Positions 19,501 through 27,186 of a stretch of 27,591 nt of DNA are shown here, piece after piece. This DNA comes from a virus, in the IMG/VR virus record IMGVR_UViG_3300020452_000722, positions 1 through 27,591 of that record; one strand, written 5' to 3'. Both the position numbers and the translations under genes were made by a program. The number at the start of each line of letters is the position of its first letter. Position 1 is the first letter of the stretch. A model generated the notes under the pieces. That model saw nothing but the letters and a program-made list of their open reading frames with translations. It did not search any database and was not told the DNA's origin.

Positions 19501-19692
19501 TTAACTTCCCATCATGTTTATAAGTGGAGGTCCGTATGTACCACCTGCCCAGGCAAGTGCTACTATAGTGATTACACCATATACTAACCATTTCATTTTG
19601 AAATCATCTACTTCCATTTTTAGTGCTACAAGTTCGTTTCCTAAAATACGAACTGCAACTTCTAATTTACCTTTATCATCTGGTTGTGCCAT
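19501..19692 (-). CDS. Small tail-anchored membrane protein (63 aa), holin-like size
   Basis: AAGGAG precedes the ATG. A charged helix (about 1-33) is followed by one membrane segment (about 35-55, W-L-V-Y-G-V-I-T-I-V-A-L-A-W-A-G-G) and a short tail. Similar small proteins with a coiled helix and a single span occur near lysis genes, but no motif proves a holin. First gene of the minus-strand operon behind the late box at 19769. Confidence 0.6.
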   Translation of the reverse strand: MAQPDDKGKLEVAVRILGNELVALKMEVDDFKMKWLVYGVITIVALAWAGGTYGPPLINMMGS

Positions 19693-19768
19693 GTCTTTCT
19701 CCTTCTGAGTTTGACGTCAGCATGTTCTATGCTTGACTTTTCTTAAAATATGTACTAAATTATACCAG

Positions 19769-19784
19769 TATTTACCACTAAATA
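19769..19784. promoter_or_regulatory. Divergent late promoter region
   Basis: On the minus strand GGTAAATAC (box 19774 to 19769) faces the 19692 operon. On the plus strand CTAAATA (box 19779-19784) faces the small gene at 19792. The two boxes lie back to back within 16 bases. Confidence 0.5.
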
Positions 19785-19791
19785 AATTACC

Positions 19792-19899
19792 ATGAACAGT
19801 TCGGTAGAGGACGAATGGGCGTATAACTATTGCGACGACCCCTGTGATGATTGTACACATTGGATAGTACATATAACTGGATCTAGACTATATGAGTAG
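19792..19899 (+). CDS. Possible 35-aa Cys-rich microprotein
   Basis: ATG 19792 to TAG 19899. Acidic, with C-D-D-P-C-D-D-C-T-H, a closely spaced Cys/Asp/His set that could bind a metal. No ribosome binding site, but a late-promoter box lies 7 bases upstream and the stop overlaps ATG 19892. Supported by position more than by sequence. Confidence 0.5.
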   Translation: MNSSVEDEWAYNYCDDPCDDCTHWIVHITGSRLYE

Positions 19900-20119
19900 A
19901 ACGCCTTTAAAAGATTTCACCCTACAGCCCGATAAAAAATATACTTTCTACTTAGTAGATAGTAGTGGCTGTATCATAGAAACCTTGCCTGATGAGCATC
20001 ACGCTCATACAGTATATCAATGGTATGTTGAAAATGGCAAAGAAGTACACATAGAGGTTGAACACAGACCCGAACTTAAAGGTTTTAGTAAGTTAGGTAG
20101 GGATCCTGATTTGCACTAG
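19892..20119 (+). CDS. Hypothetical protein (75 aa)
   Basis: Its ATG overlaps the stop of the 35-aa frame. Soluble; strands K-K-Y-T-F-Y-L-V-D and I-I-E-T-L-P, a His patch D-E-H-H-A-H and a helix V-Y-Q-W-Y-V-E-N-G-K-E-V. No family recognised. AGGAG of the next gene follows its stop directly. Confidence 0.55.
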   Translation: MSRTPLKDFTLQPDKKYTFYLVDSSGCIIETLPDEHHAHTVYQWYVENGKEVHIEVEHRPELKGFSKLGRDPDLH

Positions 20120-20128
20120 GAGAGTACA

Positions 20129-20269
20129 ATGAAAAAATTATTTGCATGGCACAACAAACAAATAGACTGGTGGATGGTCAAATTGGGCATCAGTTGGTAT
20201 GGTGTAGCTTGGATATCATTCTTTAAAGGCATAATTCTAACTGTATTATTTTACACATTTTTAATATAA
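20129..20269 (+). CDS. Small Trp-rich membrane protein (46 aa)
   Basis: ATG 20129 has AGGAG 7 bases upstream. The sequence is M-K-K-L-F-A-W-H-N-K then W-W-M-V-K-L-G-I-S-W-Y-G-V-A-W-I-S-F-F and a final hydrophobic helix to the end. Five tryptophans in 46 residues and a likely membrane hairpin or single span. No family recognised. The ligase promoter begins 6 bases after its stop. Confidence 0.6.
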   Translation: MKKLFAWHNKQIDWWMVKLGISWYGVAWISFFKGIILTVLFYTFLI

Positions 20270-20274
20270 AAAGG

Positions 20275-20303
20275 TTGACAATAAGACATCTTGGTGCTAT
20301 ACT
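20275..20303 (+). promoter_or_regulatory. Sigma70-type promoter of the DNA ligase (copy 2 of a duplicated promoter)
   Basis: TTGACA 20275-20280, a 17-base spacer and TATACT 20298-20303. From GACATCTTGG through the -10 and into the transcribed region it is nearly identical with the promoter at 461. Confidence 0.85.
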
Positions 20304-20332
20304 GTATACATAATTAAAAAACAGGAGCATTT

Positions 20333-21475
20333 ATGCAAAATATAGTTAATCTAAACCCGTTATATAAAAGAGATAGCAAAGGCAAAGTCCGTGTTTGGAC
20401 TATGGAAGTTGGCTTTAATAATGATAATGAAGCGGGTATTAGAACTATATCAGGACTAGTTGATGGTCAAAAAGTGACCTCAGAATGGAACTTGACAGAA
20501 GCTAAAAATGTTGGTAGAAGCAATGCTACTACTGCTAAAACACAAGCAGAGTTTGAAGCAGAAGCTGAATGGAAAAAGAACGTAGAAAAAGACTACTTTG
20601 AAGACGTAAATGCTATTGATAGCTATGTTGCGTTCAAACCAATGCTAGCACATGATTTTACAAAGACTCCTGTAACAAGTGGATATTGTCAGCCTAAGCT
20701 AGATGGTATTAGAATGGTTGTTAATACAAGAGGCTTGTATAGTAGAAGCAACAAAGAAATAGTTGCAGTACCTCACATAGCAGTAGAACTTGAAGAGTTT
20801 ATTGCAAATCATCCAACTATTACATTAGATGGTGAACTTTACAATCATGAACTTAAGGATAACTTTCAAAAGATTACAAGTTTAGTTAGAAAAACTGTAA
20901 ACTTGGGTGCTGATGAACTAGCAGAAAGTGCAGAGCTTGTTGAATATCATGTGTATGATATGTTTGATAGTGCAAATCCAGAACTAACATTTAGCGAAAG
21001 AATGCAATGGTTAGCATTAAACTTACCTGTTGGTGATAGCGAATATGAAGCTGATAAGAAAGTTAGGCTTGTACAAACAGACAAGTGTTATGATGCAGAG
21101 CAAATAGATACACACTACGGTGAATATACACAAGCTGGTTATGAAGGTCAAATGGTCAGACAGGATACTGCTTATGAAAACAAGAGAAGCAAAAACTTGT
21201 TGAAGAGAAAAGAATTTATTACTGAAGAATATCAAGTAGTTGAAGTACATGAAGGGCAAGGTAATTGGGCAGGATATGCTAAAAGACTTACTCTTAAGAT
21301 GCCCAATGGTACTACATTTAGTAGTGGTATTAGAGGGTCGCAAGCCAAGTTAAAGGAACTGTTAGACAACCCAAACATAGACTGGGCAACTTGCAGATAC
21401 TTTGAACTAAGCAATGATGGTGTTCCTAGATTTCCTGTAACAATAGATTATGGAACAGGTGTAAGAAACGATTAA
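20333..21475 (+). CDS. lig: ATP-dependent DNA ligase
   Basis: 380 residues. All nucleotidyltransferase motifs are present: I C-Q-P-K122-L-D-G-I-R-M (Lys122 takes the AMP), III D-G-E168-L-Y, IIIa Y-H-V-Y-D-M-F, IV E271-G-Q-M-V-R and V S-K-N-L-L-K-R-K. An OB-fold follows from about 297. The first 80 residues (V-R-V-W-T-M-E-V, S-E-W-N-L-T-E-A-K-N-V-G-R-S-N-A-T-T) resemble a WGR-like domain that may bind nicked DNA. It seals nicks during phage replication and repair. AGGAG and an early promoter stand just upstream, so early expression is likely. Confidence 0.93.
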   Translation: MQNIVNLNPLYKRDSKGKVRVWTMEVGFNNDNEAGIRTISGLVDGQKVTSEWNLTEAKNVGRSNATTAKTQAEFEAEAEWKKNVEKDYFEDVNAIDSYVAFKPMLAHDFTKTPVTSGYCQPKLDGIRMVVNTRGLYSRSNKEIVAVPHIAVELEEFIANHPTITLDGELYNHELKDNFQKITSLVRKTVNLGADELAESAELVEYHVYDMFDSANPELTFSERMQWLALNLPVGDSEYEADKKVRLVQTDKCYDAEQIDTHYGEYTQAGYEGQMVRQDTAYENKRSKNLLKRKEFITEEYQVVEVHEGQGNWAGYAKRLTLKMPNGTTFSSGIRGSQAKLKELLDNPNIDWATCRYFELSNDGVPRFPVTIDYGTGVRND

Positions 21476-21478
21476 AGG

Positions 21479-21507
21479 TTGACAGTTGGTTAAATACAAT
21501 ATATAAT
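21479..21507 (+). promoter_or_regulatory. Sigma70-type promoter with late-box in spacer
   Basis: TTGACA 21479-21484, a 17-base spacer and TATAAT 21502-21507. The spacer contains GGTTAAATA (TAAATA at 21491-21496), as in the promoter at 13016. Confidence 0.85.
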
Positions 21508-21535
21508 CGAGTAAACAGTTAAGGAGTTGAGCCAC

Positions 21536-21706
21536 ATGTCAGTTGAGGTTGCTAAAAAGGATATGGACTTTTGGCATAGTTATTATGAGAACAAAGACGA
21601 ACGGTTCTATTATAAAGATCCAGAACTAACACCAGAAGAGTTTTATGAAGTGTGGATTAACAAAGAGAAATTTGAAGAATCTTTAACCGAATGGAGTGAG
21701 AAATGA
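21536..21706 (+). CDS. Hypothetical acidic protein (56 aa)
   Basis: ATG 21536 has AAGGAG upstream and lies 29 bases behind a consensus promoter; the TGA overlaps the next ATG. Rich in aromatic and acidic residues (D-F-W-H-S-Y-Y-E-N-K-D-E-R-F-Y-Y-K-D-P, P-E-E-F-Y-E-V-W). No family recognised. Position and control signals make it a confident gene despite its size. Confidence 0.7.
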   Translation: MSVEVAKKDMDFWHSYYENKDERFYYKDPELTPEEFYEVWINKEKFEESLTEWSEK

Positions 21707-22230
21707 AAAAGATACTAGGGATATTTGGCGTAATTGCAATGGTAGCATGTGCTCCAGCTCATGCTGGAAGTAATATAGTAACGGGTAAAGTTACTAACGT
21801 AAAACCAGTTTATACACAAGTTGTACAGAGAACACCACATCAAGTATGTAAACAAGTACAAGTTCCTGTATATGGAAACAACGGTCAGACCAACAATGGT
21901 AATGCAATACTAGGTGCTATTATAGGTGGTGTAGTTGGTAACCAATTTGGCAAAGGTGATGGTAACAAAGCCGCCACTGCATTAGGCGCCGCCATTGGTG
22001 CTGTCAAAGGTTCTCAAACAGGACAGAGCAAAGAAATTGTTGGTTATCAAATGGTAAACCAGTGCCATACCGAACACACTAATAATACAAGATCGATTGT
22101 AAATGAATATGATATCACTTACCTTGTAAATGGTACATATATTACAATGCGAGTAAATAAGGCAGTAGGTGGTAACACCTGGGTCGGTAAAAACCAAAGA
22201 TTTCGCCTAAATTATCAACTAATTAACTAG
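21703..22230 (+). CDS. Glycine-zipper 2TM surface protein (17-kDa antigen-like)
   Basis: 175 residues. Signal peptide M-K-K-I-L-G-I-F-G-V-I-A-M-V-A-C-A-P-A-H-A; the V-A-C may be a lipobox (Cys16), or cleavage may follow A-H-A. A glycine-zipper block N-A-I-L-G-A-I-I-G-G-V-V-G-N-Q-F-G-K-G-D-G-N-K-A-A-T (about 66-91) is followed by A-L-G-A-A-I-G-A-V-K-G. A beta-rich C-terminal domain has a Cys pair with C49. Related proteins are small envelope lipoproteins of proteobacteria. Likely in the outer membrane or periplasm; its phage role is unknown. Confidence 0.8.
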   Translation: MKKILGIFGVIAMVACAPAHAGSNIVTGKVTNVKPVYTQVVQRTPHQVCKQVQVPVYGNNGQTNNGNAILGAIIGGVVGNQFGKGDGNKAATALGAAIGAVKGSQTGQSKEIVGYQMVNQCHTEHTNNTRSIVNEYDITYLVNGTYITMRVNKAVGGNTWVGKNQRFRLNYQLIN

Positions 22231-22238
22231 AGGTCATA

Positions 22239-22469
22239 ATGAATAATAAAGTCGTTTATGCTAACGAAGCAGTAGTTGTCTGTACAAGTAATGATAAAGA
22301 AGTTACTGCTGAAATTGATAACTTTAAGTTTGAACAACACTTAGATGCCTACATTGCAACAAACAGAATACCCATGCGTTGGACTGGAAGAGTATATGTG
22401 GGTAATGCACATGGTATGGAATTTACAACTACAGGCCCTAAAGAGTCTGTAAAGTATTCAAGGAGTTAA
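22239..22469 (+). CDS. Hypothetical protein (76 aa)
   Basis: AGAGG lies 5 bases before the ATG. Soluble, beta-rich with W-T-G-R-V-Y-V-G-N-A-H-G-M-E-F-T. No family recognised. Two bases separate its stop from the next start, in line with one operon from 21479. Confidence 0.6.
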   Translation: MNNKVVYANEAVVVCTSNDKEVTAEIDNFKFEQHLDAYIATNRIPMRWTGRVYVGNAHGMEFTTTGPKESVKYSRS

Positions 22470-22471
22470 AT

Positions 22472-22855
22472 ATGAGTATGCATCTAGTGGGTCCTTACAT
22501 GACCACCACCAGTTATAAAAAGCGAAAAGCCAAAAAGAAAACACAAAGACAAATAGAGGCAGATGCTAGACATGAAAAGTGGTTGCGAAAGATGAATGCC
22601 CACCCTGAGCAAATAGCCAGGAACAAGGAAAAGAATGCTAACGTTTCTATTTTATCTGTCCCTAATTATAGCTCTGATAGGTCAACTATCCCTACTAGTG
22701 ATGTTATTCCTGGAGGAAGCACCGCCCAAAAAGAAAGACAGGTTTACTCGGGTGAAAGACGACTATTGGGAATAGCTACTATGCACAAGAGCAATATGGT
22801 TCCTGTGTTTGATAGTAAAGATGCAAAAGATATAGCAAAAATGAGGCGTAATTAA
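22472..22855 (+). CDS. Conserved-type phage hypothetical protein (127 aa)
   Basis: AGGAG precedes the ATG. The N-terminal half is very basic (K-K-R-K-A-K-K-K-T-Q-R-Q, H-E-K-W-L-R-K-M) and the C-terminal part holds Y-S-G-E-R-R-L-L-G-I-A-T-M-H-K-S-N-M-V-P-V-F. I recall this last block as common in unassigned T4-like marine phage proteins. The charge suggests contact with nucleic acid. Overlaps the exonuclease start by one base. Confidence 0.65.
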   Translation: MSMHLVGPYMTTTSYKKRKAKKKTQRQIEADARHEKWLRKMNAHPEQIARNKEKNANVSILSVPNYSSDRSTIPTSDVIPGGSTAQKERQVYSGERRLLGIATMHKSNMVPVFDSKDAKDIAKMRRN

Positions 22856-23418
22856 TGGCTATACATGCAATGATTGATTTGGAAACACTAGCAACTGATC
22901 CTCATGCGACTATATTAACTATAGGTGGTGTAAAGTTTAATCCAAACAACAACAGTGATCCACACAGTGATTTCTATTTTCGATTAGATGTAGATGAACA
23001 AGAAAAACTTGGAAGAACGCAAGACCAAGGAACTATAGATTGGTGGGGCAAACAAGACCCTGCAATAATGGAAGAAGCCTTTGGAGAAGAAGACAGAGTT
23101 GGGCTGGTACACTTTCTTACCCATTTGACCAGATGGATGGTTGGTGTTGATGTACTCTGGGGTCATGGATATGGTTTTGATGTTACTATTGTTGAAACAA
23201 TGTATCGTCAAATGTCCTTACCAATCCCTTGGAACTTTTGGCAAGTTAAAGACGGAAGAACATTAATAGGATTGCTTAACAGAGATCCAAGAAAAGATAT
23301 GCAAACAGATTTACACAATGCATTAAAAGATAGTTATTATCAAGCCAAAGCAATACAGGTTGCATATTCTAAAATATATGCTAATATGAATACAAAGGAT
23401 AGGAGGATATATGCCTAA
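22855..23418 (+). CDS. DEDD-type 3'-5' exonuclease (DexA-like)
   Basis: 187 residues. Exo I M-I-D8-L-E10-T, Exo II G-Y-G-F-D109-V-T-I-V-E and Exo III H154-N-A-L-K-D159 give the DEDD(h) metal site of RNase T/DexA-type nucleases. T4 DexA degrades DNA 3' to 5', and such enzymes also trim RNA; the substrate here is open. GAGG stands upstream and the ATG overlaps the previous TAA; the end overlaps the QueD-like gene by 8 bases. Confidence 0.85.
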   Translation: MAIHAMIDLETLATDPHATILTIGGVKFNPNNNSDPHSDFYFRLDVDEQEKLGRTQDQGTIDWWGKQDPAIMEEAFGEEDRVGLVHFLTHLTRWMVGVDVLWGHGYGFDVTIVETMYRQMSLPIPWNFWQVKDGRTLIGLLNRDPRKDMQTDLHNALKDSYYQAKAIQVAYSKIYANMNTKDRRIYA

Positions 23419-23857
23419 ATATTTAAGTACAAAAACGTATGGACATAATATAGGGCTTAGTGCTTGCTTTAGACAACCACTAGCCCACAGTCATTGCAAA
23501 TACCTACATGGTTATGCACTACAGTTTAAATTTACATTTGGCTGTGATCATTTAGATGAACGTAATTGGGTAGTAGACTTTGGTGGATTAAAACCGCTTA
23601 AAGCATGGTTAGAAGATAACTTTGATCACAAAGTTGTATTAGATGAAGATGATCCAATGATGGAACATTTTGAAAAGATTGCATCAGTTGGATTATGTGA
23701 ACTTTCGGTATTCGATGGCGTTGGTGTTGAGAAGTTTGCAGAACATGCTTTTATGTTTGCAGATAAATTAGTTAAAGAGATGACAGACAATCGTTGCTAT
23801 GTTATAAGTTGTGAATGTGCAGAACATGGTGCTAACTCAGCGATATATGAAGGTTAA
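23411..23857 (+). CDS. queD: QueD-like 6-pyruvoyl/6-carboxy-tetrahydropterin synthase
   Basis: 148 residues. The N-terminal zinc and catalytic block is A-H26-S-H28-C29-K-Y-L-H33-G-Y35-A; the family usually has C-x-x-x-H-G-H, so the third zinc His is Tyr35 here, perhaps replaced by His26 or His28. W-V-V-D-F-G-G-L, F-D-H-K-V-V-L-D and the end glutamate region C-E-C-A-E-H-G-A-N-S also match. QueD converts 7,8-dihydroneopterin triphosphate to 6-carboxytetrahydropterin on the way to 7-deazaguanines (queuosine, or modified bases in phage DNA). The other pathway genes are not in this window. AGGAGG precedes the ATG. Confidence 0.85.
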   Translation: MPKYLSTKTYGHNIGLSACFRQPLAHSHCKYLHGYALQFKFTFGCDHLDERNWVVDFGGLKPLKAWLEDNFDHKVVLDEDDPMMEHFEKIASVGLCELSVFDGVGVEKFAEHAFMFADKLVKEMTDNRCYVISCECAEHGANSAIYEG

Positions 23858-23858
23858 G

Positions 23859-24092
23859 ATGCAAGATTTAGAATGGTGTGCAAATTGGCAAATGGACAAT
23901 AGGTATTATTGTACAATTTTTATAAGAGAAAACTATTCCAAACCCAAAGGGTTTGCTAGATTATTAGAAGACCTTTTTGGTCATAAATACGGTGGATTTA
24001 GATATGACCAACACCGACATGGTTATGAATGTTGGTTTCGTAACAAAGAGGATATGCTGACTTTAAAGTTATTATCGGCTAATAACAACTAA
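23859..24092 (+). CDS. Hypothetical protein (77 aa)
   Basis: ATG 23859 follows AAGG with 5-base spacing; the open frame from 23811 lies inside queD. Aromatic and basic: W-C-A-N-W-Q-M-D-N-R-Y-Y-C-T-I-F, K-Y-G-G-F-R-Y-D-Q-H-R-H-G-Y-E-C-W-F. No family recognised. Confidence 0.55.
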   Translation: MQDLEWCANWQMDNRYYCTIFIRENYSKPKGFARLLEDLFGHKYGGFRYDQHRHGYECWFRNKEDMLTLKLLSANNN

Positions 24093-24105
24093 CGGGAGAT
24101 TATAA

Positions 24106-24396
24106 ATGAAATGGCTTAAACAAATATTCGGTGTAAAAGAAGATGAACCCGAAATTAAAGAAGGTGCTCTTGATGCTCTTATGGCTAAAAAGTTTCAAGA
24201 TGCAACACCTACTAACGAGCTAGTTGTATCATCTCATGGTGTAAATACTAGTGAAGCTAAAACATACACACAAAATTCTCTTTCAAAGTACACAAAGGTA
24301 CAATTAGAAGAGTTGGCAAGAAGTGAGTTTGGGTTAGAGTTAGATAGAAGAAAGAAAAAAGACATGTTAATCACAGAGATCGTCAATGCCCAATGA
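24106..24396 (+). CDS. Protein with C-terminal SAP/HeH-like helix-extension-helix motif (96 aa)
   Basis: GGGAG precedes the ATG. The C-terminal 35 residues ([20 protein letters not shown], then [12 protein letters not shown]) fit a SAP/HeH or Rho-N-like fold that binds nucleic acid in many phage proteins. The N-terminus M-K-W-L-K-Q-I-F-G is an amphipathic helix. The middle is disordered. Overlaps the ferredoxin start by four bases. Confidence 0.6.
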   Translation: MKWLKQIFGVKEDEPEIKEGALDALMAKKFQDATPTNELVVSSHGVNTSEAKTYTQNSLSKYTKVQLEELARSEFGLELDRRKKKDMLITEIVNAQ

Positions 24397-24767
24397 CATA
24401 CTTTGTCAATGACAAGTGTATTAAATGCAAGTATACTGATTGTGTGGAAGTTTGTCCTGTTGACTGTTTTTATGAGGGTGAAAACATGTTGGTTATTAAC
24501 CCCGACGAGTGTATAGATTGTGGTGTCTGTGAACCTGAATGTCCTGCTGGTGCAATTTTTCCTGACACTAATATAGATCCTAGTAAAGGTGATGAATTTT
24601 GGTTAAAAATGAATGATGAATATTCTAGAGGTAAATGGCCCGTTCTCACACAACAAAAAGACCCAATGCCAGATGCAGATAGTTTTAATCCAGAGATGGA
24701 ATATGTAGAAGATCCTGATGATCCTAAGGGAAATTATTTTAGTGGTAAACCTGGAGAAGGCGATTGA
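24393..24767 (+). CDS. fdxA: 7Fe ferredoxin (FdxA / Azotobacter FdI type)
   Basis: 124 residues. C9-x2-C12-x4-C17-x3-C21-P-x2-C25 and C40-x2-C43-x2-C46-x3-C50-P match the pattern of 7Fe ferredoxins: a [3Fe-4S] cluster by Cys9, 17 and 50 and a [4Fe-4S] cluster by Cys21, 40, 43 and 46. The whole N-terminal 60 residues and the later [14 protein letters not shown] are very close to alphaproteobacterial FdxA. It carries electrons at low potential in the cytoplasm. It adjoins SufT- and SufB-like genes and could supply or receive clusters from them. The acidic C-terminus is its own. Confidence 0.93.
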   Translation: MTYFVNDKCIKCKYTDCVEVCPVDCFYEGENMLVINPDECIDCGVCEPECPAGAIFPDTNIDPSKGDEFWLKMNDEYSRGKWPVLTQQKDPMPDADSFNPEMEYVEDPDDPKGNYFSGKPGEGD

Positions 24768-25090
24768 CAGTAGATAAAAAGAAAGATGAAATTGTTGCCA
24801 AGGTTGTAGAAAACCTAAATGAAGTTTATGATCCTGAAATACCCAGTGTATCTGTTATGGCTCTTGGTTTAATATATGATATTGAAGTATTAGAAGATTA
24901 TACTACGGTTAAAATTACACACACATTAACCAGTGCATTTTGTCCAATGGCAGATGAAATAAATCAAAATATAAAAGAAGCAGGAATGGTTGACGGCATT
25001 AAAGAAAGTATAGCAAATATTACTTTCCAGCCTCCCTTTGGTATGGAAATGGTTCCTGAAGAAACTAAAATGATAATGGGTTGGGAATAA
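24764..25090 (+). CDS. MIP18/DUF59 (SufT-like) Fe-S assembly protein
   Basis: 108 residues from TTG 24764, which overlaps the ferredoxin TGA and has GGAG upstream. Y-D-P-E-I-P (22-27), A-L-G-L-I-Y-D-I and T-L-T-S-A-F-C60-P-M-A-D-E-I are the family hallmarks, with Cys60 the conserved reactive cysteine. Members (SufT, PaaD, yeast Cia2) help in maturing or handing on Fe-S clusters. Placed between ferredoxin and SufB, it supports an Fe-S role for this cluster. Confidence 0.9.
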   Translation: MTVDKKKDEIVAKVVENLNEVYDPEIPSVSVMALGLIYDIEVLEDYTTVKITHTLTSAFCPMADEINQNIKEAGMVDGIKESIANITFQPPFGMEMVPEETKMIMGWE

Positions 25091-25102
25091 GTATAGTTAA
25101 CA

Positions 25103-26542
25103 ATGTCAGATGCACTAGATAAACATTTAGAGAAAAAATATGAACAAGGTTTTATTACAGAAGTAGAAGCCTTTACCCTGCCACCTGGATTGAACGAAGG
25201 TGTGATAACAAAAATATCACAGTTTAAAAAAGAACCACAGTGGTTACTTGATTGGAGATTGAAAGCCTATCGTAGATGGCTTACAATGGAACCACCAGAA
25301 TGGCATCAACTTGATATACAACCAATTGATTATCAAGCCATATCATATTACTCAGCACCTAAGCCAAAACTTAAATCAATGGACGAGGTTGATCCTGAAG
25401 TTATAGCTACTTTTGAAAAGTTAGGGATACCAACACAAGAACAGGCGGCACTAGCAGGTGTAGCAGTAGATGCAGTATTTGATAGTGTATCGGTTGCAAC
25501 AACATTTAAGAAAGACTTGGAAAAAGTAGGAGTTATATTTTCATCTTTTGGTGAAGCAGTACAAGAACACCCTGAGCTAGTCAAAAAGTATTTGGGATCA
25601 GTTATACCTCCAGGCGACAACTATTTTGCTTGTTTAAATTCAGCAGTATTCACAGACGGAAGTTTTTGTTATATACCTAAGGGCGTAACATGCCCAATGG
25701 AACTTTCCACATATTTTAGAATCAATCAAGCAAACACAGGACAGTTTGAAAGAACATTGATTGTATGTGAGGACGATGCTTATGTAAGTTACCTTGAAGG
25801 TTGTACTGCACCTGCTAGAGACGAAAATCAATTACATGCGGCTTGTGTAGAAATTGTTGCTAAAGAAAGAGCTGAAGTAAAATATTCAACAGTACAAAAC
25901 TGGTATCCTGGAGATCCTGAAACAGGCAAAGGCGGAGTTTATAATTTTGTTACAAAAAGAGGAATGTGCAAAGGATTTAGAAGTAAAATTACATGGACTC
26001 AAGTTGAAACAGGATCAGCATTAACATGGAAGTATCCTAGTTGCATATTAAAAGGTGACGAAAGTCAGGGAGAGTTTTATAGTGTCGCAGTTAGTACAGG
26101 TAAACAGCAAGCTGATACAGGAACAAAAATGATACATCTAGGTAAAAACACTACTTCAACTATTGTTTCAAAAGGTATTAGTGCAAAACAAGGAAAACAA
26201 ACATACAGAGGATTGGTAAAAATGAACAGTCGTGCAGGAAACAGTCAATCCAAAAACTTTACACAATGTGATAGTATGTTAATTGGCGATAAATGTGCGG
26301 CGATTACAATACCATATATTCAACAAAAAGGTCCAAGTGCTAGTATAAATCATGAAGCCACTACATCTAAAGTATCTGAAGAGATGCTATTCTATTGTCA
26401 ATCTCGTGGAATGGATGAAGAACAAGCAATGAATCTTATTGTTAATGGTTTTGCAAAAGATGTAATAAGCAAACTACCAATGGAGTTTGCCGTTGAAGCA
26501 AATAACTTATTAGCAATCACATTAGAAGGATCTGTTGGCTAA
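25103..26542 (+). CDS. sufB: Fe-S cluster assembly scaffold SufB
   Basis: 479 residues, full length for SufB. Conserved parts include [36 protein letters not shown]389-D-S-M-L-I-G and N-H-E418-A-T-T-S-K. By spacing, Cys389 and Glu418 correspond to the E. coli SufB Cys405 and Glu434 used in cluster building. SufB normally acts with SufC (ATPase) and SufD; neither is seen here, so the phage protein would have to join the host SufC/SufD. The start lacks a clear Shine-Dalgarno sequence. Confidence 0.95.
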   Translation: MSDALDKHLEKKYEQGFITEVEAFTLPPGLNEGVITKISQFKKEPQWLLDWRLKAYRRWLTMEPPEWHQLDIQPIDYQAISYYSAPKPKLKSMDEVDPEVIATFEKLGIPTQEQAALAGVAVDAVFDSVSVATTFKKDLEKVGVIFSSFGEAVQEHPELVKKYLGSVIPPGDNYFACLNSAVFTDGSFCYIPKGVTCPMELSTYFRINQANTGQFERTLIVCEDDAYVSYLEGCTAPARDENQLHAACVEIVAKERAEVKYSTVQNWYPGDPETGKGGVYNFVTKRGMCKGFRSKITWTQVETGSALTWKYPSCILKGDESQGEFYSVAVSTGKQQADTGTKMIHLGKNTTSTIVSKGISAKQGKQTYRGLVKMNSRAGNSQSKNFTQCDSMLIGDKCAAITIPYIQQKGPSASINHEATTSKVSEEMLFYCQSRGMDEEQAMNLIVNGFAKDVISKLPMEFAVEANNLLAITLEGSVG

Positions 26543-26544
26543 AA

Positions 26545-27186
26545 ATGTCCAAGATAATAATAGCATTAGACAATACAAGTGCAAAAGCAAACGTTGAAAT
26601 TGCATCTAAACTAAAAAATAAAGTAGATGGATTTAAAGTTAATCATCTAATGTGGGAATATACTGATGCAATACGAGATTTAGCAGATGAACTTTTTATT
26701 GACTGTAAATTATGGGACACTCCAAATACTATTAGTCAAGTAATGAAACGTATTGTTAGCAAAGGCGCAACAATGACTACTATATCCACATTAAATAATT
26801 CAGCAGTATTTGAAGAATTACAAGATTTTAGAAATAAAATTAAGTTGTTGGGTGTAACTTATCTCACAAGTTGGAACGGTGAAGACTTATTGAGTATTGT
26901 ACATCAAAATGCTCCATTGTTATGGAGAGAAAACATTGATAGGGTAAGACCATACGGGTTTGCTGGTATGATATGTAGTCCTAAGGACTTACAAACAGTG
27001 AACCCGTTGGCACCTCAAATGATAAAAGTATGCCCTGGCATAGGTACTAATTCAGGTCAATCAAGAACTACTACACCTCAACAAGCAAAAGAGCTAGGTG
27101 CAGACTATTTGGTTATTGGAAGAACTGTTACTGAATCAAATGATCCTGTACAAACTGTATTAGATATAAAGGAAAGTTTACAATGA
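26545..27186 (+). CDS. pyrF: Orotidine 5'-phosphate decarboxylase
   Basis: 213 residues. The active-site D53-C-K55-L-W-D58 (D-x-K-x-x-D) follows F-I, and later P-G-I-G-T, then A-D-Y-L-V-I-G-R-T-V-T bind phosphate. The enzyme makes UMP from OMP, the last step of de novo pyrimidine synthesis. The start lies 2 bases after the sufB stop; its end overlaps purC (ATGA), so the three are coupled. Full length and no key residue lost. Confidence 0.93.
   Translation: MSKIIIALDNTSAKANVEIASKLKNKVDGFKVNHLMWEYTDAIRDLADELFIDCKLWDTPNTISQVMKRIVSKGATMTTISTLNNSAVFEELQDFRNKIKLLGVTYLTSWNGEDLLSIVHQNAPLLWRENIDRVRPYGFAGMICSPKDLQTVNPLAPQMIKVCPGIGTNSGQSRTTTPQQAKELGADYLVIGRTVTESNDPVQTVLDIKESLQ

Noticed and set aside
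5510-25095. Shared 12-mer GGAATAAGTATA at 5509-5520 and 25084-25095, each across a stop codon
   Set aside because: Only two copies at different distances from the next ATG (4 and 7 bases); may be a weak promoter variant or chance in AT-rich DNA.
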